DNA of 57,616 bases from Chimaeribacter coloradensis. GTDB lineage: Bacteria; Pseudomonadota; Gammaproteobacteria; Enterobacterales; Enterobacteriaceae. Made by a program: the position numbers and the translations under genes. Under the pieces are notes generated by a model. It searched no databases and was not told the origin of the DNA. It was given only the letters and a program-made list of their open reading frames with translations. Positions 35,265-44,289 of the stretch are shown piece after piece. The stretch lies in NCBI RefSeq assembly GCF_002858715.1, contig NZ_PJZH01000023.1, positions 1 to 57,616 of the forward strand, read 5' to 3'. Every line of letters begins with the position of its first letter. The stretch's first letter is position 1.

Positions 35265-35330
35265 ACAGGCGGTCGTAAAACCGCCTGTCGCATCAGGGTC
35301 GGGGGGTGATGCCCCGGGAACGGGGCATCA
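35265..35330 (-). terminator. Two stem-loops between potF and potG
   Basis: TGATGCCCCG-GGAA-CGGGGCATCA (35307-35330) and ACAGGCGGT-CGTAAA-ACCGCCTGT (35265-35288) follow the potF stop. Neither has a long T-run on the minus strand. They probably stabilise the potF message and reduce, but do not abolish, read-through into potGHI. Confidence 0.65.
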
Positions 35331-35339
35331 GGCGGCGGC

Positions 35340-36449
35340 TTATTTACCGCTCTTTACCTTGGTCCAGGCACGGGTACGCACGCGGTCAATCTTCGGCTCC
35401 TGCACCTTCAGGGTAAACATCTTAGCGCGCACCTCTTCCGGCGGGTAGATGCCCGGGTTGTTGCGCACGTCCGCGTTCACCAGCGGGGTGGCCGCCAGGT
35501 TGCCGCTGGCGTAGTAGACGGTGTTACTGATGTTGGCCATGACGTCCGGCTTCATCAGGTAGTTGAGGAACTGGTACGCCTCCTCCTTATTCTTGGCGTC
35601 CGCCGGCATGGCGAAGACGTCAAAGAAGGCCAGCGCCCCCTCTTTCGGGATGCTGTAGGCCACGTTCACGCCGTTTTTCGCCTCTTTGGCGCGGTTGGCC
35701 GCCTGCATCACATCCCCTGCCCAGCCGACTGCGACGCAGATGTCACCGTTCGCCAGGTCGTTGATGTACTGCGAGGAGTGGAAGTAGCGGATGTTCGGCC
35801 GCAGCTTCAGCAGCAGGTCGGTGGCCGGGCCGCTGTAGTCCGAGGCGGCGCTGCTGTTCGGGTCTTTGCCGAGGTAGTTCAGCACCGTGGCGAAGATCTC
35901 CTCCGGGGCGTCCAAGAAGGAGACGCCGCAGCTTTTCAGCTTCTCCAGGTTTTCCGGCTTCAGCACCAGATCCCAGCTGTTGACCGGCGCGTCAGCGCCC
36001 AACGCGGCTTTGACTTTCTCCACGTTATAGCCGATGCCGGTGGTGGCCCACAGGTACGGGATAGCGTATTTGTTGTCCGGGTCGTGCTTCGCCACCAGCT
36101 TCAGCAGCTCCGGGTCGAGGTTTTTGTAGTTCGGCAGCTTGCTCTTGTCGAGCGGCTGGAACACGCCCGCGCTGAGCTGGCGCTCCAGGAAGCTGGCGGA
36201 CGGCACCACCAGGTCGAAGCCGGTGCTGCCGGCCATGAGTTTGCCTTCCAGTACCTCATTAGAGTCAAAGACGTCATACACCACTTTGATGCCGGTCTCT
36301 TTCTGGAAATTGGCTAAGGTGTCGGGCGCGATATAGTCCGACCAGTTGTACACATGCAGCGTTTTTTCTTCCGCCGCAGCGGTAACGGAGGCCGCCATCA
36401 GCAGGCCGGCAACCAGGCCTGAGAACCAGTTTTTACGCGGGATAACCAT
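35340..36449 (-). CDS. potF: Putrescine-binding periplasmic protein PotF
   Basis: A 369-residue solute-binding protein. The signal peptide covers about residues 1-26 (ending SVTAAA|EEKT). The mature start LHVYNWSDYIAPDTLANF is the polyamine-binding hallmark, and AVGWAGDVMQAANRAKEA provides ligand-site residues. Its high identity to E. coli PotF supports putrescine. It leads potFGHI. Confidence 0.96.
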   Translation of the reverse strand: MVIPRKNWFSGLVAGLLMAASVTAAAEEKTLHVYNWSDYIAPDTLANFQKETGIKVVYDVFDSNEVLEGKLMAGSTGFDLVVPSASFLERQLSAGVFQPLDKSKLPNYKNLDPELLKLVAKHDPDNKYAIPYLWATTGIGYNVEKVKAALGADAPVNSWDLVLKPENLEKLKSCGVSFLDAPEEIFATVLNYLGKDPNSSAASDYSGPATDLLLKLRPNIRYFHSSQYINDLANGDICVAVGWAGDVMQAANRAKEAKNGVNVAYSIPKEGALAFFDVFAMPADAKNKEEAYQFLNYLMKPDVMANISNTVYYASGNLAATPLVNADVRNNPGIYPPEEVRAKMFTLKVQEPKIDRVRTRAWTKVKSGK

Positions 36450-36815
36450 CCGTAACTCCCTCCAGAACAGGGTGAACCATCAAAATAAATATGTATCTCA
36501 CGGAGATACAACACCTTTCCTGACTTAGCGCCGTTGCCGACCCCGCCGCTGCATAGCCATGCATGCGCCGGGGGGTTGCCCATCACGGGATTAACCGCTT
36601 GGTTTTTCAGGGGTATCGCAGGCCCTACACAGAACCAGAAGCATAACCGCTGTTGCCGCGGCACACCATAGCCCAGCGTAAAAAACGCCTTTTATCGATT
36701 TTTTATGCACTTTTTGTCTATGTGATACGTCGGCTGCGCGATAAACAGCGCGAAATATCCGGCAATAGAGGGCAAAACGCAGAATAAAGCATTACGTCAC
36801 AAAGACGCGGGAGGG
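36450..36815. promoter_or_regulatory. potF upstream region, no gene
   Basis: About 370 bp between potF and ybjN. A small hairpin GTATCTC-ACG-GAGATAC at 36493-36509 lies in the probable potF leader. The rest is A+T-rich and should hold the potF promoter (nitrogen/stress-controlled in relatives), but I cannot place it exactly. No coding frame with a ribosome site was found. Confidence 0.4.
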
Positions 36816-36838
36816 TTTGCCGCCGCGAGAGCGGCAAA
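36816..36838 (-). terminator. Stem-loop after ybjN
   Basis: An 8-bp stem TTTGCCGC/GCGGCAAA with a 7-nt loop lies just past the ybjN stop on the minus strand. The T-run is short. Confidence 0.6.
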
Positions 36839-36851
36839 ACGATCGGGGGGA

Positions 36852-37331
36852 TCAGTGCAGGCGGTGGAGGATCTCAACCGGTGGGGCGTTGTCGTCATCG
36901 TCGCCCAAAAACAGCAGGTCATTGGCACGCGCTTCGAGGATGATCATCGACACCTGCTCTTCGCTCTGCTGCATAAAGCTGCCGAACTGCTCCAGCGTCA
37001 CGCCCACCAGCACGCTCAGTGACTGGCATACAATCAGCTTCGGCAGGTTGTCATCCTGAATGTCGATAAACGCCTTGGCGGAGAGCGAGCTGGCGTTAAT
37101 CTGGCTCAGATCCGCGAACAGCGGGATCAGGGCGGTCGGCTTCACCTCGGCCAACGCTGAGAACAAAATCACGTTATCCACCAAATCGATCTTGGCATCA
37201 AAAACGCCATCAAAATTCTGCATATGCGGCAGATGGAGAGCCTGACAGGAATCGCACTCAAAGAACGATATCCCCAATTGATCCAGCCAGCGGCGCAGTT
37301 GCGCCAGATCGGGGATGGTGAGTGAATCCAT
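36852..37331 (-). CDS. ybjN: YbjN-family protein (DUF1790, type III chaperone-like fold)
   Basis: A 159-residue cytoplasmic protein (E. coli YbjN 158). The fold resembles type III secretion chaperones. In E. coli YbjN affects motility, biofilm and stress gene expression, but its molecular role is unknown. It is recognised by length, sequence (MDSLTIPDLAQLRRWLDQLG) and its place between rimK and potF. Confidence 0.92.
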   Translation of the reverse strand: MDSLTIPDLAQLRRWLDQLGISFFECDSCQALHLPHMQNFDGVFDAKIDLVDNVILFSALAEVKPTALIPLFADLSQINASSLSAKAFIDIQDDNLPKLIVCQSLSVLVGVTLEQFGSFMQQSEEQVSMIILEARANDLLFLGDDDDNAPPVEILHRLH

Positions 37332-37436
37332 AATTAGTCTGCCTCACGGGTTACAGGGATGGAAAAGGGGCATAGCTTACGGAATATTCCGGCGCAACGC
37401 CATGCACAATCACACTGCGGACAATGGGTTTCAGAT

Positions 37437-38339
<903 letters not shown>

Positions 38340-38383
38340 AACGTGCTCCCTGTGGGTGCCGCCATCCGCGGCACCAGGTTCCG

Positions 38384-38420
38384 ATAGGCTGGGTTAATCA
38401 GATTAACAGGTAATTCCTGC
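38384..38420 (+). promoter_or_regulatory. Candidate OxyR site upstream of grxA
   Basis: ATAG-N7-TAAT-N7-ACAG-N7-CTGC has the 11-base periodicity of the OxyR motif (ATAG/CTAT quarters) but matches it only partly. grxA is OxyR-activated in E. coli. The distance to grxA (about 170 bp) is long, so this is a weak call. Confidence 0.25.
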
Positions 38421-38590
38421 TTTTGTTTCCGGCGCGTGCCCGGCATAGTAGCGGCAACAACAAAATGCCTTGCGCCGGGTAACACTTTTTATGCAACGCC
38501 GCGCTGTTTCATTTTCAGGCTGCGCAGTCCGGCACAGGGGTGATGGTTTATTCTCAAGTCCTTTACAGGCACGTTAACCAAGGAGTTTCC

Positions 38591-38854
38591 ATGTTTGCAG
38601 TGATTTTTGGGCGTCCGGGCTGTCCGTATTGTGTCCGTGCTAAAGAGCTGGCTGAAAAACTCACCGAAGAACGTGATGATTTCAACTTCCGCTACGTCGA
38701 CATCCACGCGGAAGGCATTACCAAAGCCGACCTGGAGAAGACCGTGGGCAAACCGGTAGAAACCGTCCCGCAGATCTTCCTCGACCAGAAACACATCGGC
38801 GGCTGCACTGACTTCGAAGCCTACGCCAAAGAGCACCTGGCCCTGTTCCAGTAA
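38591..38854 (+). CDS. grxA: Glutaredoxin 1
   Basis: An 87-residue glutathione-dependent dithiol reductase. It serves ribonucleotide reductase and PAPS reductase and resets OxyR. The active site CPYC is at 11-14; the cis-Pro motif ETVPQIF and the GSH-binding GGCTDFE are present. ATG 38591 has AAGGAG seven bases upstream; an ATG 17 codons earlier has none. Confidence 0.97.
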   Translation: MFAVIFGRPGCPYCVRAKELAEKLTEERDDFNFRYVDIHAEGITKADLEKTVGKPVETVPQIFLDQKHIGGCTDFEAYAKEHLALFQ

Positions 38855-38873
38855 TCGCTCCGGCTATGACGGC

Positions 38874-38903
38874 AAAAAAAAGCGCTCATTGAGCGCTTTT
38901 TTT
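38874..38903. terminator. Bidirectional terminator between grxA and ybjM
   Basis: An A-run, then AGCGCTC-ATT-GAGCGCT and a T-run form a symmetrical Rho-independent terminator between convergent genes. Confidence 0.93.
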
Positions 38904-38929
38904 ATGGGCTTTTTCTGCGGGTTACCCGG

Positions 38930-39310
38930 TTATTGCGCGCCCCGCCGCTGCCAGGCGCGCCACAGCGACTGCACCAGCATCAGGCACAGCGCGCCCAGCA
39001 CACACCAGAAAATGGCGCTGGCGGCGTAGGCCATCTCCTGGAACAGCGTGCGCACCCGCACGAAAAACAGCACCCGGATCAGGTAACAGCACGGGATCGC
39101 CAGCACCGCGCCGAAAAAGGCCGCCGAGATGCCGTTGCGCCCTACCACGGAGGCGGTCACCATCCCCGGCAGCATAAACAGCAGCAGCCCATACTCCGGG
39201 CCGGGCGCAAAGGTGCGCACCACCACCAGCTCGGTTTTCAACATAACAAAGATGGCGAGAAACAGCAGGCAACAGAGCGCTGCGCCATATTTTTCGTGAA
39301 TATGCGTCAT
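38930..39310 (-). CDS. ybjM: Inner membrane protein YbjM
   Basis: A 126-residue protein with four hydrophobic helices and unknown function. It matches E. coli YbjM (125) in layout and in segments such as GLLLFMLPG and FGAVLAIPCCYLI. It lies between grxA and ybjL as in E. coli. ATG 39310 is preferred over an ATG seven codons upstream. Confidence 0.88.
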   Translation of the reverse strand: MTHIHEKYGAALCCLLFLAIFVMLKTELVVVRTFAPGPEYGLLLFMLPGMVTASVVGRNGISAAFFGAVLAIPCCYLIRVLFFVRVRTLFQEMAYAASAIFWCVLGALCLMLVQSLWRAWQRRGAQ

Positions 39311-39641
39311 ACCGCATCCTCCATAAAACACGGACGCCCCCGGCGGTGCCGCGCGCCTGAGCGCGTGGGTGCCCGCACCGGGCGGGGGCAGGTAATTACT
39401 TTTCCCTGTAACGAATGACGTGGCATGACCACAAGATAAAACATCTGAAGGGCCGGATTTTACCGGCTTTTATCTGGCTGAAAGGCGGGCTTGACGCTAA
39501 AATGTCGCGCATCATCGCGTTGTCACGGAGGGAACCGATCCCCTGGCGATTTTGCTGTCCGCTTCAAATATAATGCTGCTGAATTTATCCCGTTAACCCC
39601 TTCATATCAAGAATTTGTTGGTAAACAATAAGTTAACCTAC

Positions 39642-41324
39642 GTGAACATAAACGTCTCTAATTTGTTAAACGGCAATTATGTCCTGTTGCTCTTCGTGGT
39701 GCTGGCGCTCGGTTTATGCCTGGGCAAGCTTCGGCTTGGCTCGGTACAGCTCGGGAATTCTATCGGCGTATTAGTGGTTTCCCTGATCCTCGGGCAGCAG
39801 CATTTCGCCATCAATACCGAAGCGCTGAGCCTCGGCTTTATGCTGTTCATTTTTTGCGTCGGCGTGGAAGCCGGGCCGAACTTCTTTTCGATTTTCTTCC
39901 GCGACGGTAAGAATTATTTAATGCTGGCGCTGGTGATGGTGTTCAGCGCGATGCTGATCGCGCTGGGGCTGGGCAGGCTGTTTGGCTGGGACATCGGCCT
40001 CACCGCCGGGATGCTGGCCGGCTCCATGACCTCCACCCCGGTGCTGGTCGGCGCGGGCGACACCCTGCGCAACACGCTCGGCAGCGGCCCGCAGCTTGAG
40101 GCCGCGCAGAACAACCTCAGCCTCGGCTACGCCCTGACCTACCTGATCGGCCTGGTGAGCCTGATTTTCGGCGCGCGCTACCTGCCGAAACTCCAGCACC
40201 AGGACCTGCCCACCAGCGCCCAGCAGATCGCCCGCGAGCGCGGGCTGGACACGGACAGCCAGCGCAAGGTCTACCTGCCGGTGATCCGCGCCTACCGCGT
40301 CGGCCAGGAGCTGGTCGCCTGGGCGGACGGCAAAAACCTGCGCGAGCTGGGCATCTACCGCCAGACCGGCTGCTACATCGAACGCATCCGCCGTAACGGC
40401 ATCCTCGCCACGCCGGACGGCGACGCGGTGTTGCAGGTAGGCGATGAGATCGCGCTGGTGGGCTACCCGGACGCCCACGCCCGGCTCGACCCGAGCTTCC
40501 GCAACGGCAAAGAGGTGTTTGACCGCGACCTGCTCGACATGCGCATCGTCACCGAAGAGATCGTGGTGAAGAACAACAACGCGGTGGGCAAGCGGCTGAG
40601 CCAGATCCAGCTCACCGACCACGGCTGCTTCCTCAACCGGGTGATCCGCAGCCAGATTGAGATGCCGATCGACGACAGCACGGTGCTGAACAAAGGCGAT
40701 GTGTTGCAGGTCAGCGGCGACGCGCGCCGGGTGAAGGGCGTGGCGGAGCGGATCGGCTTTATCTCCATCCACAGCCAGGTCACCGACCTGCTGGCATTCT
40801 GCGCCTTCTTTATCATCGGGCTGATGATCGGGATGATCACCTTCCAGTTCAAAAGCTTCTCATTCGGCATCGGTAACGCCGCCGGGCTGCTGTTCGCCGG
40901 CATCCTGCTCGGGTTCCTGCGGGCCAACCACCCGACTTTCGGCTACATCCCGCAGGGGGCGCTGAATATGGTGAAAGAGTTCGGCCTGATGGTGTTTATG
41001 GCCGGGGTCGGCCTCAGCGCGGGCAGCGGCATCACGCACGGGCTGGGCGCGGTGGGCGGGCAGATGCTGCTGGCCGGGCTGGTGGTGAGCCTGCTGCCGG
41101 TGGTGCTCTGCTTCCTGTTCGGTGCCTACGTGCTGCGCATGAACCGCGCCCTGCTGTTCGGCGCGCTGATGGGTGCGCGCACCTGCGCCCCGGCGATGGA
41201 GATCATCAGCGACACCGCCCGCAGCAACATCCCGGCGCTGGGCTATGCCGGCACTTACGCCATCGCCAACGTGCTGCTGACGCTGGCCGGGACGCTGATC
41301 GTCATTATCTGGCCCGGAACCTGA
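39642..41324 (+). CDS. ybjL: Putative transporter YbjL (AspT/AAE family)
   Basis: A 560-residue member of the aspartate:alanine exchanger family. Two blocks of five to six membrane helices (about 1-180 and 380-560) flank two RCK_C domains (about 200-375). The conserved motif [16 protein letters not shown] occurs in the first block and [15 protein letters not shown] in the second. I chose GTG 39642 because [10 protein letters not shown] aligns with the E. coli start; a TTG nine codons upstream lacks support. The substrate is not established. Confidence 0.92.
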   Translation: MNINVSNLLNGNYVLLLFVVLALGLCLGKLRLGSVQLGNSIGVLVVSLILGQQHFAINTEALSLGFMLFIFCVGVEAGPNFFSIFFRDGKNYLMLALVMVFSAMLIALGLGRLFGWDIGLTAGMLAGSMTSTPVLVGAGDTLRNTLGSGPQLEAAQNNLSLGYALTYLIGLVSLIFGARYLPKLQHQDLPTSAQQIARERGLDTDSQRKVYLPVIRAYRVGQELVAWADGKNLRELGIYRQTGCYIERIRRNGILATPDGDAVLQVGDEIALVGYPDAHARLDPSFRNGKEVFDRDLLDMRIVTEEIVVKNNNAVGKRLSQIQLTDHGCFLNRVIRSQIEMPIDDSTVLNKGDVLQVSGDARRVKGVAERIGFISIHSQVTDLLAFCAFFIIGLMIGMITFQFKSFSFGIGNAAGLLFAGILLGFLRANHPTFGYIPQGALNMVKEFGLMVFMAGVGLSAGSGITHGLGAVGGQMLLAGLVVSLLPVVLCFLFGAYVLRMNRALLFGALMGARTCAPAMEIISDTARSNIPALGYAGTYAIANVLLTLAGTLIVIIWPGT

Positions 41325-41393
41325 CGTAATACCCTGACGGATAAACAGGTTTTAAAATTGCAATAATTTTTTTAAAAAAGCGTGGCCGTGCGC

Positions 41394-41420
41394 GAACTTC
41401 TGTCAGGCCGGGCAGTCTGA
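41394..41420 (+). promoter_or_regulatory. Sigma-E promoter of rybB
   Basis: GAACTT at 41394, a 16-base spacer, and TCTGA at 41416 match the sigma-E consensus (GGAACTT-N16-TCTGA). It lies six bases before the RybB 5' end, as in E. coli. Confidence 0.88.
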
Positions 41421-41426
41421 ATAAGT

Positions 41427-41508
41427 GCCACTGCTTTTCTTTGATGTCCCCACTTTGGAGAGCCCGATAGTCCCGCCTGATTACAGGTTCAAGACTACCG
41501 GGTTTTTT
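41427..41508 (+). ncRNA. rybB: Small regulatory RNA RybB
   Basis: The 5' end GCCACTGCTTTTCTTTGATG is the RybB seed region, identical to the E. coli seed as I recall it. CCCC and a terminator hairpin follow (CCCGATAGTC/GACTACCGGG around GGTTCAAG, then TTTTTT). The length is about 82 nt (79 in E. coli). With Hfq it represses many outer-membrane protein mRNAs under sigma-E stress. It lies downstream of ybjL, near where E. coli carries it, with a matching sigma-E promoter. Confidence 0.95.
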
Positions 41509-41541
41509 CTTGCCTGCGTTTCCCTGCCCGCCCCACGCTGA

Positions 41542-41558
41542 CTTAAGGTTCTCTTAAG
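41542..41558 (+). promoter_or_regulatory. PmrA (BasR) box upstream of the PAP2 phosphatase gene
   Basis: CTTAAG-GTTCT-CTTAAG is a perfect match to the PmrA box (two half sites, 5-base spacer). Transcription would start some 25-30 bp downstream, just before the PAP2 gene. PmrA controls lipid A modification genes and, in Salmonella, ybjG (mig-13), which is the second gene of this unit. Confidence 0.85.
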
Positions 41559-41612
41559 CCAATCCGGTTACCGTTTCATGACAAATCAACCAGAATGTCA
41601 CCGGAAGGTGCT

Positions 41613-42377
41613 GTGAAATCGCTTCTCTCCCGCGCTGTTGACCTAAATCGGGCCTCAACGGCCCCTGTGATTAAGATTTTCCCGCTTTACTCCCTGAGCC
41701 GCCGCTTTTACTGTTTCCAGGTTTTTGGCCTGTTGATCAGTGGGTTGCTGTTTGTCTGGCTCTCACGCCATGCGCAGTTTGACCTGGCCCTCAGCCGGAT
41801 CTGGTTCGATCCGCTCAGCGGCCATTTTCCGTTGCAGGAGAACGTCTGGCTGGATCTGATCAACCACCGGCTGCTGAAACAGGGGGTGATCGCCGGGGCG
41901 CTGCTGGGCCTGCTGTGGGGTGGTGTGCGGCGTGAGCCGCGGGTAGTGCTGGTGATGCTGATGTTTGCCGTGGGGCCGCTGGTGGTCGGGCTGCTCAAGG
42001 CCACCAGCGCGCACTCGTGCCCCTGGGACTTAACGCTGTTCGGCGGCAAGGCGGCCGATTTCCCGCTGTTCGGGGCGGTGCCGGAAAACGCCGGGCCGGG
42101 GCGCTGTTTTCCCGGCGGCCACGCCTCCAGCGGTTTTAGTGTGATGGCGCTGTTTTTCCTGTTTTACCCGCAGCGGCAGCGGCTCGCCTGGGCCTGCTGG
42201 GGGGCGGGCATCGCGCTGGGGCTGGTGATGGGCTACGGGCAGGTGATGCGCGGGGCGCATTTTTTCACCCACAACCTGTGGGCCGGGTGGTGGGTGTGGG
42301 TTAGCCAATTGGCTGTTTTTGGGTGGGTAGACGGTTACCGCCGCATTAAATTAAGGAAGAGTAATGGAACAACTTAA
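41613..42377 (+). CDS. Membrane-associated PAP2-superfamily phosphatase
   Basis: 254 residues with about six membrane helices. The PAP2 motifs are modified: KATSAHSCPW (C1, with CP in place of RP), PGGHASSG (C2) and RGAHFFTHNLWAG (C3). Such enzymes act on lipid phosphates such as undecaprenyl pyrophosphate, phosphatidylglycerophosphate or lipid A. I chose GTG 41613 (GGAAGG four bases upstream) over ATG 41595, which has no ribosome site and lies very near the predicted transcript start. It overlaps ybjG and shares its PmrA box. Confidence 0.8.
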   Translation: MKSLLSRAVDLNRASTAPVIKIFPLYSLSRRFYCFQVFGLLISGLLFVWLSRHAQFDLALSRIWFDPLSGHFPLQENVWLDLINHRLLKQGVIAGALLGLLWGGVRREPRVVLVMLMFAVGPLVVGLLKATSAHSCPWDLTLFGGKAADFPLFGAVPENAGPGRCFPGGHASSGFSVMALFFLFYPQRQRLAWACWGAGIALGLVMGYGQVMRGAHFFTHNLWAGWWVWVSQLAVFGWVDGYRRIKLRKSNGTT

Positions 42378-42969
42378 CCACCAGCTGTTCAGCTGGATCA
42401 ACGCCACGCCGGATTCCCCGGCCTGGCTGCTGGCGTTTGCCACCTTTCTGGCACGCGACCTGATCATGATTGTGCCGCTGCTGATTGTCGGCCTGTGGCT
42501 CTGGGGGCGGCCCGACAGCATCACCCTGCAACGGGAGCTGGCCTGCAAGGCACTGATTGCGCTCTGCTTCGCCATGGCCGCCACCACCAGCATCTCGATG
42601 CTGTTCCCCCATGTACGGCCGTTTGTCGAGGGCTTTGGCTACACCTTCCTGCACCACGCGCCGGATGACTCCTTCCCCAGCGACCACGGCACCGCCATCT
42701 TCACCTTTGCGCTGGCCTTTCTCTGCTGGCACCGCACCTGGTCGGGGCTGGTGCTGATGGTGGTCGCCACCGGCATCGCCTGGTCACGCGTCTACCTCGG
42801 GGTACACTGGCCGCTGGACATGGTGGGCGGCCTGCTGGTGGGCGGCGTCGGCTGCCTGTTTGCCCAGCTGGTGTGGAACCTGTTCGGTGCCGCCATCGCC
42901 CCGCAGCTGGCGCGCCTCTACCGTTTCTGCTTCGCCTTGCCGATCCGCAAAGGCTGGACGAAGCACTGA
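42364..42969 (+). CDS. ybjG: Undecaprenyl-diphosphatase YbjG
   Basis: A BcrC-type PAP2 enzyme that recycles undecaprenyl pyrophosphate to the monophosphate carrier for peptidoglycan and O-antigen. Motifs are FPHVRPFVEGF, DSFPSDHGTAIF and SRVYLGVHWPLDM. 201 residues (E. coli 198). The start lies 14 bases inside the PAP2 gene, so the two are coupled. Confidence 0.93.
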   Translation: MEQLNHQLFSWINATPDSPAWLLAFATFLARDLIMIVPLLIVGLWLWGRPDSITLQRELACKALIALCFAMAATTSISMLFPHVRPFVEGFGYTFLHHAPDDSFPSDHGTAIFTFALAFLCWHRTWSGLVLMVVATGIAWSRVYLGVHWPLDMVGGLLVGGVGCLFAQLVWNLFGAAIAPQLARLYRFCFALPIRKGWTKH

Positions 42970-42975
42970 TCGCAC

Positions 42976-43000
42976 AAAAGGCCTCTATGCAGGCCTTTTT
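42976..43000 (+). terminator. Rho-independent terminator of ybjG
   Basis: AAAAGGCCT-CTATGC-AGGCCTTTT, followed by further T's, seven bases past the ybjG stop. Confidence 0.92.
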
Positions 43001-43071
43001 TCTGCTTACCCCCTCACGTTTTTTTTCATCTGAAGCTAGTATGGAGGCCTTGCAACATGGTTGAGGTCAGG

Positions 43072-43836
43072 ATGGAAACACGACGCGAAGAACGGATACA
43101 ACGGCTGGTTCAGGCCCTGAAGCGGGCAGACAAAATTCACCTGAAAGAGGCCTCGGTGCTGCTGGGGGTGTCGGAGATGACCATCCGGCGCGATCTCAGC
43201 GCCCAGCCTGCGGGTGTGGTGCTGCTGGGCGGCTATGTGGTGATCGACCCGAAAATCAATAACGTCACCAACTACTTTGTCTCTGACCAGCAGGCCAGGC
43301 AGGTAGAGGAGAAGCGCCACGTCGGCGCGCTGGCGGCCAGGCGCGTCAGCGCCAATGACACCCTGTTTTTTGATTGCGGCACCACCATCCCCTATATCAT
43401 CGAGGCGATTGATGAAGACCTGCCGTTTACCGCGGTCTGTTATTCGCTGAACACCTTTCTGGCCTTGCAGGATAAGCCGCTGTGCAACGTGGTGTTATGC
43501 GGCGGCACTTTCCGGCCGGACAGCTACATCTTCACCCCGCTGGCGGGCCACAACCTGCTGGACAACATCTGCCCCAACAAAGCCTTTATCTCGGCGGCCG
43601 GGGTGCATCTGGAGCACGGTGCCAGCTGCTTTAATTTCGAAGAGATTGAGATGAAACACCGCGCGCTGAGCGGTGCCGGCCAGCGCATCCTGGTCTGTGA
43701 CCACACCAAGTTCGGCCAGGTGAAACCGGCGCGCATCGGCGACCTGACCCTGTTTGACACCGTCATCACCAACCGCCCGCCCGACCCCGCGTTTCTCCGC
43801 TATTTCAAGGCGCAGCAGATCACCCTGTTGAGCTGA
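43072..43836 (+). CDS. deoR: Deoxyribose operon repressor DeoR
   Basis: A 254-residue DeoR-family repressor. The N-terminal winged helix (HLKEASVLLGVSEMTIRRDL, about 23-42) and the C-terminal sugar-phosphate sensor (DCGTTIPYIIEAIDEDLPF, then SAAGVHLEHGASCFN) align with E. coli DeoR, which responds to deoxyribose-5-phosphate. ATG 43072 (METRREER) matches the E. coli start; an upstream ATG adds five residues. Confidence 0.92.
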   Translation: METRREERIQRLVQALKRADKIHLKEASVLLGVSEMTIRRDLSAQPAGVVLLGGYVVIDPKINNVTNYFVSDQQARQVEEKRHVGALAARRVSANDTLFFDCGTTIPYIIEAIDEDLPFTAVCYSLNTFLALQDKPLCNVVLCGGTFRPDSYIFTPLAGHNLLDNICPNKAFISAAGVHLEHGASCFNFEEIEMKHRALSGAGQRILVCDHTKFGQVKPARIGDLTLFDTVITNRPPDPAFLRYFKAQQITLLS

Positions 43837-43905
43837 CCTCCCCTCCCCGCCCGGCCCGGCTGTTTAAAAGCGCGGCAAACAGTACGCCCACGGCCCGGCC
43901 CGCTA

Positions 43906-43921
43906 TAGCAAACGATTGCGT
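43906..43921. promoter_or_regulatory. PurR/LacI-family operator-like palindrome
   Basis: TAGCAAACGATTGCGT matches the PurR box (ACGCAAACGTTTGCGT) at 13 of 16 positions, with the central palindrome GCAAACG-TTGC intact. It lies between deoR and sdaC, about 370 bp before sdaC. The regulator and target are not determined. Confidence 0.4.
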
Positions 43922-43931
43922 TGCACGCTAT

Positions 43932-43956
43932 GCTGCTGCCCGGCGGGCGCAGCAGC
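43932..43956 (+). terminator. Stem-loop after deoR
   Basis: An 8-bp stem GCTGCTGC/GCAGCAGC with a 9-nt loop, followed by GGTTTAATCTGCTT. It is about 100 bp past the deoR stop. Confidence 0.45.
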
Positions 43957-44033
43957 GGTTTAATCTGCTTAAAAAGCATGCAGTCAGCGTAATATTTCGC
44001 CAGACAGGCCTAAGAAACCTCTTATGGTGCATT

Positions 44034-44049
44034 TGCGAGAACGATCACG
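44034..44049. promoter_or_regulatory. Candidate CRP site upstream of sdaC
   Basis: TGCGA-N6-TCACG matches the CRP consensus TGTGA-N6-TCACA at 8 of 10 positions, about 240 bp before the sdaC start. sdaC is CRP-activated in E. coli, which fits. Confidence 0.5.
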
Positions 44050-44289
44050 GATGTTTTCACCAAGGATCGCTATTGTGGCGCGCTGCCATTCCCTGACAGC
44101 AAGAATATCAGGACAAAATATCGCATTTGGGTCGCGCATCTTGTCTCTGCCGGGTGATGGCGGCATGATGCCGGACAAAAACGGGCAAAATTGCCGGTTG
44201 GCAAAAGAATATTTTTTAACCAGTTGCGCGTTCGGGCGGGCTGACGCCGGGGAGCCGGCTTTCTCTCAACGTGTTCACGCGGAGGCACT

